DNA from: SZUA-430 sp964547645 | Lineage (GTDB): Bacteria; Pseudomonadota; Alphaproteobacteria; Micropepsales; Micropepsaceae | Assembly: GCA_964547645.1 (NCBI GenBank) | Contig: CAZJOM010000010.1 | Location: 1 to 64,000, forward strand | Direction of reading: 5' to 3' | Length of the DNA stretch: 64,000 bases | In this document: piece by piece, positions 23,404 to 31,449 of the stretch | Numbering within the stretch: position 1 is the first letter of the stretch | How the letters are laid out: each line of letters begins with the position of its first letter | Notes under the pieces: generated by a model | Database searches by the model: none | What the model was told of the DNA's origin: nothing | What the model saw: only the letters and a program-made list of their open reading frames with translations | Translations under genes and position numbers: made by a program

Positions 23404-25374
23404 TCAGTAGCGCAGCGTGAAGTCGAACAGGTTCATCGCCCAGGCGAACCAGAGCAGGCCGAGGTAGGCCAGCGCGACGATGCTCTCCTTCAGGCGGCCG
23501 AAGAACGAACGCATCGGGCTGCGCCAAGATTGAACGGCGCTGCCCACGGCGAACAAAGCGCCGACAGCACCCGCGATACCGACATACTGAAACATGCGCA
23601 GTGACGGATCGAGCTTCTCGTCCAGCGACCAGGGATCTTCGAGGTGCGGTATCAGGGTAGCGAAGATACCGATGACGAACGTCAAGAGCGCAGCGATGGC
23701 CGCCATTGTGGCGAAACGCAGGCCGTGGTCGAGCGGTTGCAAGTCCAGAGCTGCGCCGTGACGACGGCGAACAAACGCGGCGAGCGGCCAGCCGATGAGA
23801 TTGAGGAGCAGGATGAGCGTGGCGCCGCCAGCGATAGCGAGTAGCGTCGTAGCGCTTTGGGTGGGCGTGGTTCGCTGAAAAACCAGCACGCCAGCCCCAC
23901 TCGTCAGCATCTGGAGCTTGTCTTGGCTTTCGCCGATGAAAATCAGTTTCGCGGAACCGTTGACCTCTCGGAATTCGCCTTTGGCCAAGGGCTCCCAGCG
24001 CCGGGGTTGGCCGTTGAGACCGCGCAGCAGGTCTACCGTGATCGTGGCGTCGTCGTTGGCGGTGACTGTTGCCTGAGACAGGCTCGTGAGTGCCCTCAGC
24101 ATCGAGGTGTCGGCGCGACGGGAGGTGACGTAAGCGCCGGCGACTTCATCGGCGAGCGCCTTAGCATTCGCGAGCACGGGTTTTCCGATTGACGTATCGG
24201 CGCCGAAGTAGCGTTCGCGGAACTTGCGCCACAACGCGCTGCGCGCGGGGATGTCGCCGCGGCCGGTGCTGTTGTAGGAGACGAAGAAGCCAAAGCGCTG
24301 GCTTGGGATCAGGTGCATGTCGCTGTGGAACGGCACGGTGTCGCCGCCGTGGCCGATCGTGCGCAGCTCGCCCAAGGCCTCCTCGTAGAAGCCGAGTGCG
24401 ATGCCGTTCGCGCGCGGATCGAGCGTCGTCACGGTGTTGTGCATCTGGGCGACGGTTTCGGGCTTCAGGATGCGTGCGTCGCCGAGCGCGCCGCCTTCGA
24501 GGTGGGCGATCATGAACTTCGTCATGTCGATCGCGCTGGAGGACTGGCTGCCTGCCGGGTAGCCGTTAACGATTTCGAACGGGATCGGTTCGCCTGAGGC
24601 GAGTTGGTAGCCCTTCGACATGTTGGCTTCGAGCGCGGCGGGCAGTGGTTGCGCGATGCTCGTGTGCGTCATGCCGAGCGGCTTGTAGATGTGTTCGTCG
24701 AGGTAGGCGTCGAACGGTTGCCTGGCCACGCGTTCGACGATGTAGCCTGCGAGCGCTGCGCCATAGTTTGAGTACGAGGGGGTGCTGCCGGGGGTGAAAA
24801 TCTGGTCCGGGAGGTGATTGCGCAAATACGCGCCGAGATCGACTTTGCCGGTGTTCTGCGCACCGAGACCTTTGATTGCTTCCTGGAAGCCGGCGCGATG
24901 GGTCATCAGATTGCGCAACGTGACGGGCTTGCCGTCCTTCGGCGGGATCTTGAAATCGAGATAGGTGTTCACGTCGGCGTCGAGGTCGAGTTTGCCTTGC
25001 TCGACGAGCTGCATCACCGCGGTCCAGGTGAACGTCTTCGTGATCGAGCCGACCCGGAACAGCGTGGTTTCGGCCGACACCGGCGTTCGGGCCTTCATAT
25101 CTGCGAAGCCGTAGCCTTTTGCAAAGATGACCTGTCCGTCCTTGACGATCGAGATGGTTGCGCCAGCGATGTCGTTGCTTTCGATCTGCAGTGGGACAAG
25201 ACCGTCGAGAAAGGTTTCGATGTCGTCGGGCGTGAGTTCGTGCTTCAGAGTCGGTGCGGGCGCCGGTGCAGCTGGTGTCGTCTCAGCGGCAGTCGCCGCG
25301 AATACGCTGGATGCAATCAGAAATAGGATGGCCGCCCGGATGATTCCGGTCGCGTGCCTTACGCCGAACTTCAT
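23404..25374 (-). CDS. secreted class C beta-lactamase-fold serine hydrolase with C-terminal membrane domain
   Basis: A 656-residue protein. A signal peptide (residues 1-30) is followed by a penicillin-binding-protein/esterase domain with S110-x-x-K113 (RVGSITKTF), Y201-S-N203 (PSYSNYGAALAGYIV) and a later HGG (GHGGDTVPFHS), all three catalytic motifs of the family. After about residue 510 come four predicted membrane helices, ending WFAWAMNLFDFTLRY, so the enzyme domain is anchored on the periplasmic side. Likely substrates are peptidoglycan peptides or small esters or lactams. It is divergent from the bchE-like gene. Confidence 0.87.
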   Translation of the reverse strand: MKFGVRHATGIIRAAILFLIASSVFAATAAETTPAAPAPAPTLKHELTPDDIETFLDGLVPLQIESNDIAGATISIVKDGQVIFAKGYGFADMKARTPVSAETTLFRVGSITKTFTWTAVMQLVEQGKLDLDADVNTYLDFKIPPKDGKPVTLRNLMTHRAGFQEAIKGLGAQNTGKVDLGAYLRNHLPDQIFTPGSTPSYSNYGAALAGYIVERVARQPFDAYLDEHIYKPLGMTHTSIAQPLPAALEANMSKGYQLASGEPIPFEIVNGYPAGSQSSSAIDMTKFMIAHLEGGALGDARILKPETVAQMHNTVTTLDPRANGIALGFYEEALGELRTIGHGGDTVPFHSDMHLIPSQRFGFFVSYNSTGRGDIPARSALWRKFRERYFGADTSIGKPVLANAKALADEVAGAYVTSRRADTSMLRALTSLSQATVTANDDATITVDLLRGLNGQPRRWEPLAKGEFREVNGSAKLIFIGESQDKLQMLTSGAGVLVFQRTTPTQSATTLLAIAGGATLILLLNLIGWPLAAFVRRRHGAALDLQPLDHGLRFATMAAIAALLTFVIGIFATLIPHLEDPWSLDEKLDPSLRMFQYVGIAGAVGALFAVGSAVQSWRSPMRSFFGRLKESIVALAYLGLLWFAWAMNLFDFTLRY

Positions 25375-25568
25375 TGTTTTCCCCCACGGGGCAGGGCGTC
25401 GTCGGCCTGCCCGCCGACATTGAACACGCCGGTATTCGCGCGATCAATGTGGCCGCACATGATTTGAGGCCGCATTGTGACTTTCGAGGCGGGCGCGACG
25501 GCTGTCACACGTCACGGGAGAAACGCAGGACTAGAGTTCGCCTGACTCAACGGCCTGGGACTTTGAAT

Positions 25569-27077
25569 ATGCGCCTTCTCCTTATCAATGTGCCCCATCC
25601 TGCGATCGGGAGCCGGATTCCAAAGGAGCAACTGCCGCCCTTCGGGTTGCTCTCGATCGGCGGGCCGTTGATCGATGCGGGGCACGAGGTTGCGCTGATC
25701 GACGGCGAGTTCGGGCCGATGAAGTATGAGGCGATTGTCGAGCAGGCGCTCGCATATGCGCCCGATGCGGTGCTTTTCGGGCATACCGGCTCTACCTCGG
25801 GGCATCCAATCATCATGCAGATTTCAAAGATGGTGCGGGCGCTGATGCCGCGCGTGACGATTGTCTATGGCGGTGTGCATCCCACGTACTTTTGGCGCGA
25901 CATTTTGAGCAGCGAGCCGCAGATCGACATCATCGTGCGCGGCGAAGGCGAAGAGACCGCGCTGAAATTGTTCGATGCGCTGCAGAGGCTACAGTCGTAC
26001 ACGCATATTCTGGGGCTGGCGTTTCGAGTGCATGGCGAAGTGCGGGCGACGGCAGCGGCGCCGGTGATCAAGGACCTCGATACGTATCGCGTCGGGTGGG
26101 AATTGATCGATCACAAGCGGTATTCGTATTGGGGCGGCAAGCGTGCCGTCGTCATTCAGTTTTCGCGCGGCTGTCCGCATCTGTGCAACTATTGCGGTCA
26201 GCGCGGGTTTTGGACGCGCTGGCGGCATCGCGATCCGAAGAAGCTTGCCGCGGAGATCGCGCGGCTGCATCGCGAGCACGGGGTTGAGGTGTTCAACTTT
26301 GCCGACGAGAATCCGAGCGCGGGGCGCAAGCCTTGGAAAGAGTTTCTGGAGGCGCTTATCGCGGAGAATGTCGAGGTCACGCTGATCGGGTCGACACGGG
26401 CGGGCGACATCGTGCGCGATGCGGATATCTTGCATCTTTACAAGAAAGCAGGGTTCGAACGCTTCTTGATGGGGATGGAGAATACCGACGAAGCGACGCT
26501 TGAGATGATCAAGAAGGGTAGCACCACGGCGGTCGATCGCAAGGCGATTGCGCTGCTGCGTAAGCACGGGATCTTGTCATTGGCGACATGGGTGGCGGGT
26601 TTTGACGAGCAGACGGACAAGGATTTCTGGCACGGGCTGAAGCAGCTGATCTCCTACGATCCGGATCAGATCATCACGCTCTATGCGACCCCGCATCGTT
26701 GGACGCCGTATTACCGCTTGGTCGAGGACCGGCGCGTGATCCAGCCCGATCAGAGCAAGTGGGACTACAAGCACCAGGTTCTATCAATGCGGCACATGCC
26801 GGCGTGGCGCGTGTTCTTGTGGGTCAAGTTCATTGAGGTCGTGGCCCAAGCGCGGCCGCGGGCGCTCAGACGATTGATTTGGCACCCCGACCCGAAGATC
26901 CGGCACGCGATCCGCTGGTACTATCAAATGGGCCGGCGGGTTTGGTTCCACGAGATGATCAGCTTCTTCCTGCGCGAGACGCGGGTGAAGGACGGAGCTA
27001 CGGTGCGCGCGTTTTTGGGTGCTGCGCAGGACGCGGAAGAAGAGTCGATGGCCGTGAAAAAGCGGGCGGCGGCCTAG
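25569..27077 (+). CDS. bchE: B12-binding radical SAM protein, BchE-like anaerobic cyclase
   Basis: A 502-residue protein with an N-terminal cobalamin-binding-type Rossmann domain (residues 1-150) and a radical SAM domain. C202, C206 and C209 (RGCPHLCNYCGQRGFW) would hold the 4Fe-4S cluster. RGCPHxCxYCGQRGFWTRWRHRDP, VEVFNFADENPS, STRAGDIVRDADILHLYKKAGF, LMGMENTDEATLEMIKKGST and the C-terminal VWFHEM are strongly BchE-like. BchE forms ring E of bacteriochlorophyll from Mg-protoporphyrin monomethyl ester without O2. No other bch or puf gene is in the window, so the substrate may differ. The start at 25569 is chosen from the fold. Confidence 0.75.
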   Translation: MRLLLINVPHPAIGSRIPKEQLPPFGLLSIGGPLIDAGHEVALIDGEFGPMKYEAIVEQALAYAPDAVLFGHTGSTSGHPIIMQISKMVRALMPRVTIVYGGVHPTYFWRDILSSEPQIDIIVRGEGEETALKLFDALQRLQSYTHILGLAFRVHGEVRATAAAPVIKDLDTYRVGWELIDHKRYSYWGGKRAVVIQFSRGCPHLCNYCGQRGFWTRWRHRDPKKLAAEIARLHREHGVEVFNFADENPSAGRKPWKEFLEALIAENVEVTLIGSTRAGDIVRDADILHLYKKAGFERFLMGMENTDEATLEMIKKGSTTAVDRKAIALLRKHGILSLATWVAGFDEQTDKDFWHGLKQLISYDPDQIITLYATPHRWTPYYRLVEDRRVIQPDQSKWDYKHQVLSMRHMPAWRVFLWVKFIEVVAQARPRALRRLIWHPDPKIRHAIRWYYQMGRRVWFHEMISFFLRETRVKDGATVRAFLGAAQDAEEESMAVKKRAAA

Positions 27078-28216
27078 TCGAACGGCCTTAATCTGTCCCT
27101 GAGCGGTTTGCCGATGTCCTGGATCGCTTGGTTGGCGGCTTCGTTACCGGCGTTCGTGACGACCAAGAAGATCATGTCATGCTTCGGCATGATGCGGATG
27201 TCAGCGAGCCAGAATCCGTTGCTGCCTGAGTGGGTCAGAAGAAGGGGTGTGCCGTCGGGGCCAAGTTTGGAACCCCAGCCGAAGGCATATTTCTCCGTCA
27301 CGGGCGAATGGAGCTTGCGATACGTTTCTGCCTTCAAGAGCTTGCCGTGACCGTGTACGCCGTCGAGGTGATCTTGCGCGAACAACAGCCAATCCTTGAG
27401 CGCGATGTTGATGGTGCCGGCGGGCCCTAGGGCGGCGGGATTGTCGCCATCCGGGTTTGCGGGATCGAGCGGGACGAGCTTTCCTCCGATCTCATTGTGA
27501 CCCCAGGGTTGGTCGGTTTTGCCCGGGGAACCGGGGACGCCGAAGCCAGCGTTCTCGATACCGAGAGGTTTGAAGATCTGTTCGCGGATCAGGTCCTCCC
27601 ACGCTTTACCGGTGCGTGCTTCGGCGATGGCGCCGGCGATGATGTAGCCGAGGTTCGAGTATTCGTACTCGCCTGCTTTGGAGGCGGGTGGTTGGGTGAG
27701 GTAAGTGCGCGCAATGGCGGTGCGCTGCCCCCTGACATCTTTCGCCGTTGCGATTGCAGCCAAAAATGGGGGCAGGTCTTTGTCGTCGGTCAGTGGCGGT
27801 AGTCCGGACGTGTGCGTTAGCAACTGTGCTAGCGTGACGTTGCGGTAGGCAGGGTTCATGTCTTTTGCAAACGCGGGAAATGAACTCGCCAGCGTGTCTT
27901 CGAATTGCATTACGTTTTGTTCCACCAGGCGCGCAATCAGCGTTGAGGTGAAGGCCTTGGTGTCGGAGCCGATGTGCCAACGGTCGTTCGTTGTCGCGAG
28001 TTCGGCATGGCCAAGTGCGCGCACGCCGACAACGGCTTCAGCTTCGATCTTGCCGTTGATCTGCACGAGTGCGGCAGCGGCGGGAAGTTGATCCTTCTGC
28101 TGTACGGCAGCGAGCGTTTGCTTGAGAAAGGCTTGCAGTGCGTCGTCTGCGCGCGAGGACGGGATGGCGAAAATCGCCGAGGCTAGCGCCAGCGCGGTGA
28201 AAAAGGGTTTTGACAT
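27074..28216 (-). CDS. secreted serine hydrolase, class C beta-lactamase fold
   Basis: A 380-residue periplasmic hydrolase. The ATG at 28216 follows GAGGA by 7 bases and gives a signal peptide ending IPSSRADD. Catalytic motifs are S84-x-x-K87 (HIGSDTKAF), Y186-S-N188 (YEYSNLGYIIAGAI) and a C-terminal HSG (LLTHSGSNGFW). It is shorter than the enzyme at 23404 and lacks membrane helices, so the two are not recent duplicates. Its stop codon shares CTAG (27074-27077) with the convergent bchE-like gene. Likely a D-peptidase or esterase. Confidence 0.87.
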   Translation of the reverse strand: MSKPFFTALALASAIFAIPSSRADDALQAFLKQTLAAVQQKDQLPAAAALVQINGKIEAEAVVGVRALGHAELATTNDRWHIGSDTKAFTSTLIARLVEQNVMQFEDTLASSFPAFAKDMNPAYRNVTLAQLLTHTSGLPPLTDDKDLPPFLAAIATAKDVRGQRTAIARTYLTQPPASKAGEYEYSNLGYIIAGAIAEARTGKAWEDLIREQIFKPLGIENAGFGVPGSPGKTDQPWGHNEIGGKLVPLDPANPDGDNPAALGPAGTINIALKDWLLFAQDHLDGVHGHGKLLKAETYRKLHSPVTEKYAFGWGSKLGPDGTPLLLTHSGSNGFWLADIRIMPKHDMIFLVVTNAGNEAANQAIQDIGKPLRDRLRPFD

Positions 28217-28364
28217 TGGTGTCCTCATGAGCGATCTGGACAGTATAGAGATCCCGCTCGGACAGCCACGCCTCCACGATAACGTTTGCTTGAGCATCGG
28301 CGGCATTCGGTACTCTAACCTGTGCCTAAGAGGGCGCACGGCGCAATCCATCATGACGAAATCA

Positions 28365-29192
28365 TCAATCAATATGTCCGAAGAAGCCGTCGACGATGGC
28401 GTTGAACTTTGCCGGGCGCTCGAAATAGGCGCTGTGACCTGCTTCGGTGATGTGCGCGACTTTCGCCTTTGGCACGACGCGGGTGAAGGCGTCGGCGACG
28501 AAGTTTGGGATGAGAACGTCTTCTTCGCCGACAATGAAAAGAATGGGGCAGGCGATCTTCGCCAGGTCCTGCGGCGGGCGGGTGCGGGCGGCCATGAGTT
28601 TGGCGCCGAGCGCTTGCTTGTCCAAGCTGGCGTTTTGGTCGTCGATGTGGCGGTAGAGCAAATGTTGCGCGGGTTGCTCGCGCGCCATGCGCTCGCCGGC
28701 GGCCGGGTGGATACCGCGCGCGAACAACGCCGGAACTTTCGCGAACTCGGTTTGGACCCATGGCGCAAGACGCGCGCGCGCCGGCTCGTCGATTTGTTGC
28801 GGATCGATCGTGCCGGTGGTGCAAGCGAGCACGATCGCTTTCAACTCAGGCGGGCTGGTGAGCGCGTATTCGACCGTGGTCCAGCCACCCATCGATTGCG
28901 CGACGATGCGTATGTCGGTGAGTCTCAAATGCGCGACGAGCGCGGCGAGATCGGCGGCGTAGTCTTTCGGGTCAGGTCCTCCAGGGATCGCCGACGATGG
29001 GGCGAAGCCGCGATGGGCGAACGTCACGCAAGTGTAATGCGGCGCAAAGTGCCCAACTTGCTGAAACCATGAAAGGTGATTGCCGCCGAGCCCGTGGGCA
29101 AAGACAATCGCCTTGGGGCCGGAGCCGGTGACCTCGTAGTGGATCGTGCAGTCGGGTCGCTCGAGTGTACCGAGCGTGCGGGGGAGGGACAT
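28365..29192 (-). CDS. alpha/beta hydrolase
   Basis: A 275-residue alpha/beta-fold hydrolase. FAHGLGGNHLSW is the oxyanion loop, S100 in VAQSMGGW the nucleophile elbow, D in VGEEDVLIP the acid, and H in EAGHSAYFERP the base. The ATG at 29192 lies 2 bases after the stop of the VOC gene, so the two form an operon. A longer frame upstream overlaps that gene and has no family similarity. Similar proteins hydrolyse lactones, esters or haloalkanes; the substrate is not visible. Cytosolic. Confidence 0.86.
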   Translation of the reverse strand: MSLPRTLGTLERPDCTIHYEVTGSGPKAIVFAHGLGGNHLSWFQQVGHFAPHYTCVTFAHRGFAPSSAIPGGPDPKDYAADLAALVAHLRLTDIRIVAQSMGGWTTVEYALTSPPELKAIVLACTTGTIDPQQIDEPARARLAPWVQTEFAKVPALFARGIHPAAGERMAREQPAQHLLYRHIDDQNASLDKQALGAKLMAARTRPPQDLAKIACPILFIVGEEDVLIPNFVADAFTRVVPKAKVAHITEAGHSAYFERPAKFNAIVDGFFGHID

Positions 29193-29194
29193 AG

Positions 29195-29614
29195 CTACCA
29201 GCTTCCCGTGTTCGGCATTGAGGTCCAGGGTTCCTTCGGGGGCAACGCTTTGCCTTTTTGCAGGAGTTCGATCGAATGTAGATCCGGCGAGCGGACGAAG
29301 GCCATGCGGCCGTCGCGAGGTGGGCGGTTGATGGTGACGCCGGCGTTCATCAGGCGCTCGCAAGTGGCGTAGATGTCGTCGACGGCGAAGGCGAGGTGGC
29401 CGAAGTTGCGGCCGCCGGAATATTCGTGTTCGTCCCAGTTGTAGGTGAGTTCGATCTCGGCGTCGGGGCTTTCGGGCGCAGCGAGGAAGATCAGTGTGAA
29501 GCGCCCGGCTGCGTTCTCCACACGGCGCGTTTCGGTGAGGCCAAGCTTCGTAACGAAGAAGTCAAGCGATGCGTCGAGGTTGCCGACACGCAGCATGGTG
29601 TGGAGGTATTTCAT
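29195..29614 (-). CDS. VOC family protein, glyoxalase I-like
   Basis: A 139-residue vicinal-oxygen-chelate protein starting MKYLHTMLRVGNLDASLDFF; GGAG lies 6-7 bases before the ATG at 29614. The pattern TMLRVGNL, GLTETRR, FLAAPESPDAEIELTYN and GHLAFAVDDI, with H and E at the metal-ligand positions, matches lactoylglutathione lyases (GloA), which turn the methylglyoxal-glutathione adduct into S-lactoylglutathione. The second metal-binding glutamate appears in HSIELLQKG. It is followed by an alpha/beta hydrolase gene, which could act on a related thioester or lactone (inference). Confidence 0.8.
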   Translation of the reverse strand: MKYLHTMLRVGNLDASLDFFVTKLGLTETRRVENAAGRFTLIFLAAPESPDAEIELTYNWDEHEYSGGRNFGHLAFAVDDIYATCERLMNAGVTINRPPRDGRMAFVRSPDLHSIELLQKGKALPPKEPWTSMPNTGSW

Positions 29615-29643
29615 CACGTACTCCAAACGACGAAAAGAACCGC

Positions 29644-31302
29644 CTATGTTGCCGCGGCCCGCCCCAGGATCATGTCGCTGGCTTTTTCGGCGATCATAAT
29701 TGTTGGGGCGTTGGTGTTGCCAGAGACGAGCCGAGGCATGATGGAGGCATCGACGACGCGCAGGCCCTCGACGCCGTGGACGCGGAGTTGCGGGTCGACC
29801 ACGGCGCGGGGGCTGCGGCCCATTTGGCAGGTACCGACCGGGTGATAGATCGTGGCGCCGTTGTTGCGGGCGTACTCAAGGAGGTCGGCATCCGACTTTG
29901 CGCTGTCCCCCGGCAGAAGCTCACCTTGCATGTAGGGTTGGAGCGCGGGCTGGCCTGCGATTTTGCGCGCCCACTTGAGGCCCGCGACAATCACTTCGCG
30001 GTCGAGCGGATCGCTGAGGTAGTTGGGTTGGATCGAGGGGTAGACCGTGGGGTCCGCTGATTTGATGCGGATCGAGCCACGACTCTCGGGTCGCACTTGG
30101 CAGGGCGCGATCGTGAGGCCCGGCGCTTGATCGAGTTCCATCACGCCTTGCGCCGCGAGCTTCTCCGCATCGATGGTGGCGGGCAGGATGTGATACTGGA
30201 TGTCGGGCGAGATCAGATCGGGGCGCGACTTCACGAAGGCGGCGATGTGCGCGGCCGACAACGTGAGCAGGCCCTTGCGCTGAAACACATACTTGAAGGC
30301 CTCTTTCACGAAGGGCAGGCCGCGGCTGGTTTCGTTGATCGATGTCACGCCCGGTTTCAAACGGAACGAAGCAGTGACAACGTAATGATCTTGCAGGTTT
30401 TCGCCAACGCCCGGCAGGTCGTGAACGACTGCCACTCCAAGGCTTTGCAGCAAACGCCCGTCACCAATACCGGAGAGTTGTAGTAACTGCGGTGAGTTGA
30501 TCGCGCCGCCGGCCAGGATTACCTCGTGCCGCGCCGATGCGGTGATCACGCGTCCATCTTGCGCGTACTCGACGCCGGTTGCTTTGCGTCCCTGCATCGT
30601 CACGCGGCGCGCGAGAGCGCGGGTCTCGACCTTCAGGTTGGGGCGGTTCATGACCGGGTGCAAATAGGCGACGGCTGCCGATTGGCGCAGGCCGTTCTTG
30701 ACGGTCAGCTGGTAGTAGCCGGCGCCTTCTTGGCTTTCGGCATTGACGTCGTCGTTGCGCGGGATGCCGGCTTCTGCGCACGCGTCGATGACGGCGTCCG
30801 AGATCGGGTGACGCTCGGTCACGTCGGAGACGTTGAGCGGTCCGCCTGTGGCGTGCCAGCGATCGGCGCCGCGTTCTTGATGCTCCGCGCGGCGGAAATA
30901 CGGAAACACGTCCTCCCAGCTCCAGCCTTCGCAGCCCATTTGCCGCCAGCCGTCGTAGTCGGCGTGCTGGCCGCGAATGTAGAGCAGGCCGTTGATGGAC
31001 GACGAGCCGCCCAGCACTTTTCCGCGCGGCCACATATGCACGCGCCCGCCTGAGTGTGCGTCGGGCTCAGTCGGGAAGAGCCAGTTGATCTTTGGGTCTT
31101 TGAGTCCCTGTGCGTAACCCACGGGAATGTGGATCATCAGGTTAGACATGAATTGCGACGGCGCCTTTGTCGGCCGATCGTCGGCGCCTGCTTCAAGAAG
31201 GAGGACCGTTTTCTTGCCGTCGGCTGATAGCCTGTTGGCCAGCACGCAGCCAGCGCTGCCCGCGCCCACGATGATGAAGTCAAATTCCAGATGTTCGCTC
31301 AT
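29644..31302 (-). CDS. GMC family FAD-dependent oxidoreductase, choline dehydrogenase-like
   Basis: A 552-residue flavoprotein. DFIIVGAGSAGCVLANRLS (residues 8-26) is the FAD Rossmann loop. RGKVLGGSSSINGLLYIRG is GMC signature 1, and GGAINSPQLLQLSGIG is signature 2. The catalytic His region YHPVGTCQMG and C-terminal VSGNTNAPTIMIAEKASDMI complete the family. Members oxidise alcohols such as choline or polyethylene glycol. No betaine genes are near, so choline is unproven. It shares a 30-base gap with the VOC gene and may be in that operon. Divergent from the MMPL gene. Confidence 0.88.
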   Translation of the reverse strand: MSEHLEFDFIIVGAGSAGCVLANRLSADGKKTVLLLEAGADDRPTKAPSQFMSNLMIHIPVGYAQGLKDPKINWLFPTEPDAHSGGRVHMWPRGKVLGGSSSINGLLYIRGQHADYDGWRQMGCEGWSWEDVFPYFRRAEHQERGADRWHATGGPLNVSDVTERHPISDAVIDACAEAGIPRNDDVNAESQEGAGYYQLTVKNGLRQSAAVAYLHPVMNRPNLKVETRALARRVTMQGRKATGVEYAQDGRVITASARHEVILAGGAINSPQLLQLSGIGDGRLLQSLGVAVVHDLPGVGENLQDHYVVTASFRLKPGVTSINETSRGLPFVKEAFKYVFQRKGLLTLSAAHIAAFVKSRPDLISPDIQYHILPATIDAEKLAAQGVMELDQAPGLTIAPCQVRPESRGSIRIKSADPTVYPSIQPNYLSDPLDREVIVAGLKWARKIAGQPALQPYMQGELLPGDSAKSDADLLEYARNNGATIYHPVGTCQMGRSPRAVVDPQLRVHGVEGLRVVDASIMPRLVSGNTNAPTIMIAEKASDMILGRAAAT

Positions 31303-31449
31303 GCCGCCCCGTTTGCCTCAAGGAGGGCCTAAGTGCAAGCGATTGCCCGGTTCGGCTGAATTGCGCCAGTGCAGTGCCGCGTGGGTGGGCTACGCTTCGG
31401 CTGGTTGTTGTGGCACAGTGCGGCCTTCGGCTTTCCGCTGGGGGACACA

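Noticed and set aside
22428..23420. 330-codon open frame on the plus strand in another frame
   Set aside because: It overlaps the MHS transporter, whose motifs are complete, and encodes Arg/Gly-rich sequence without a family.
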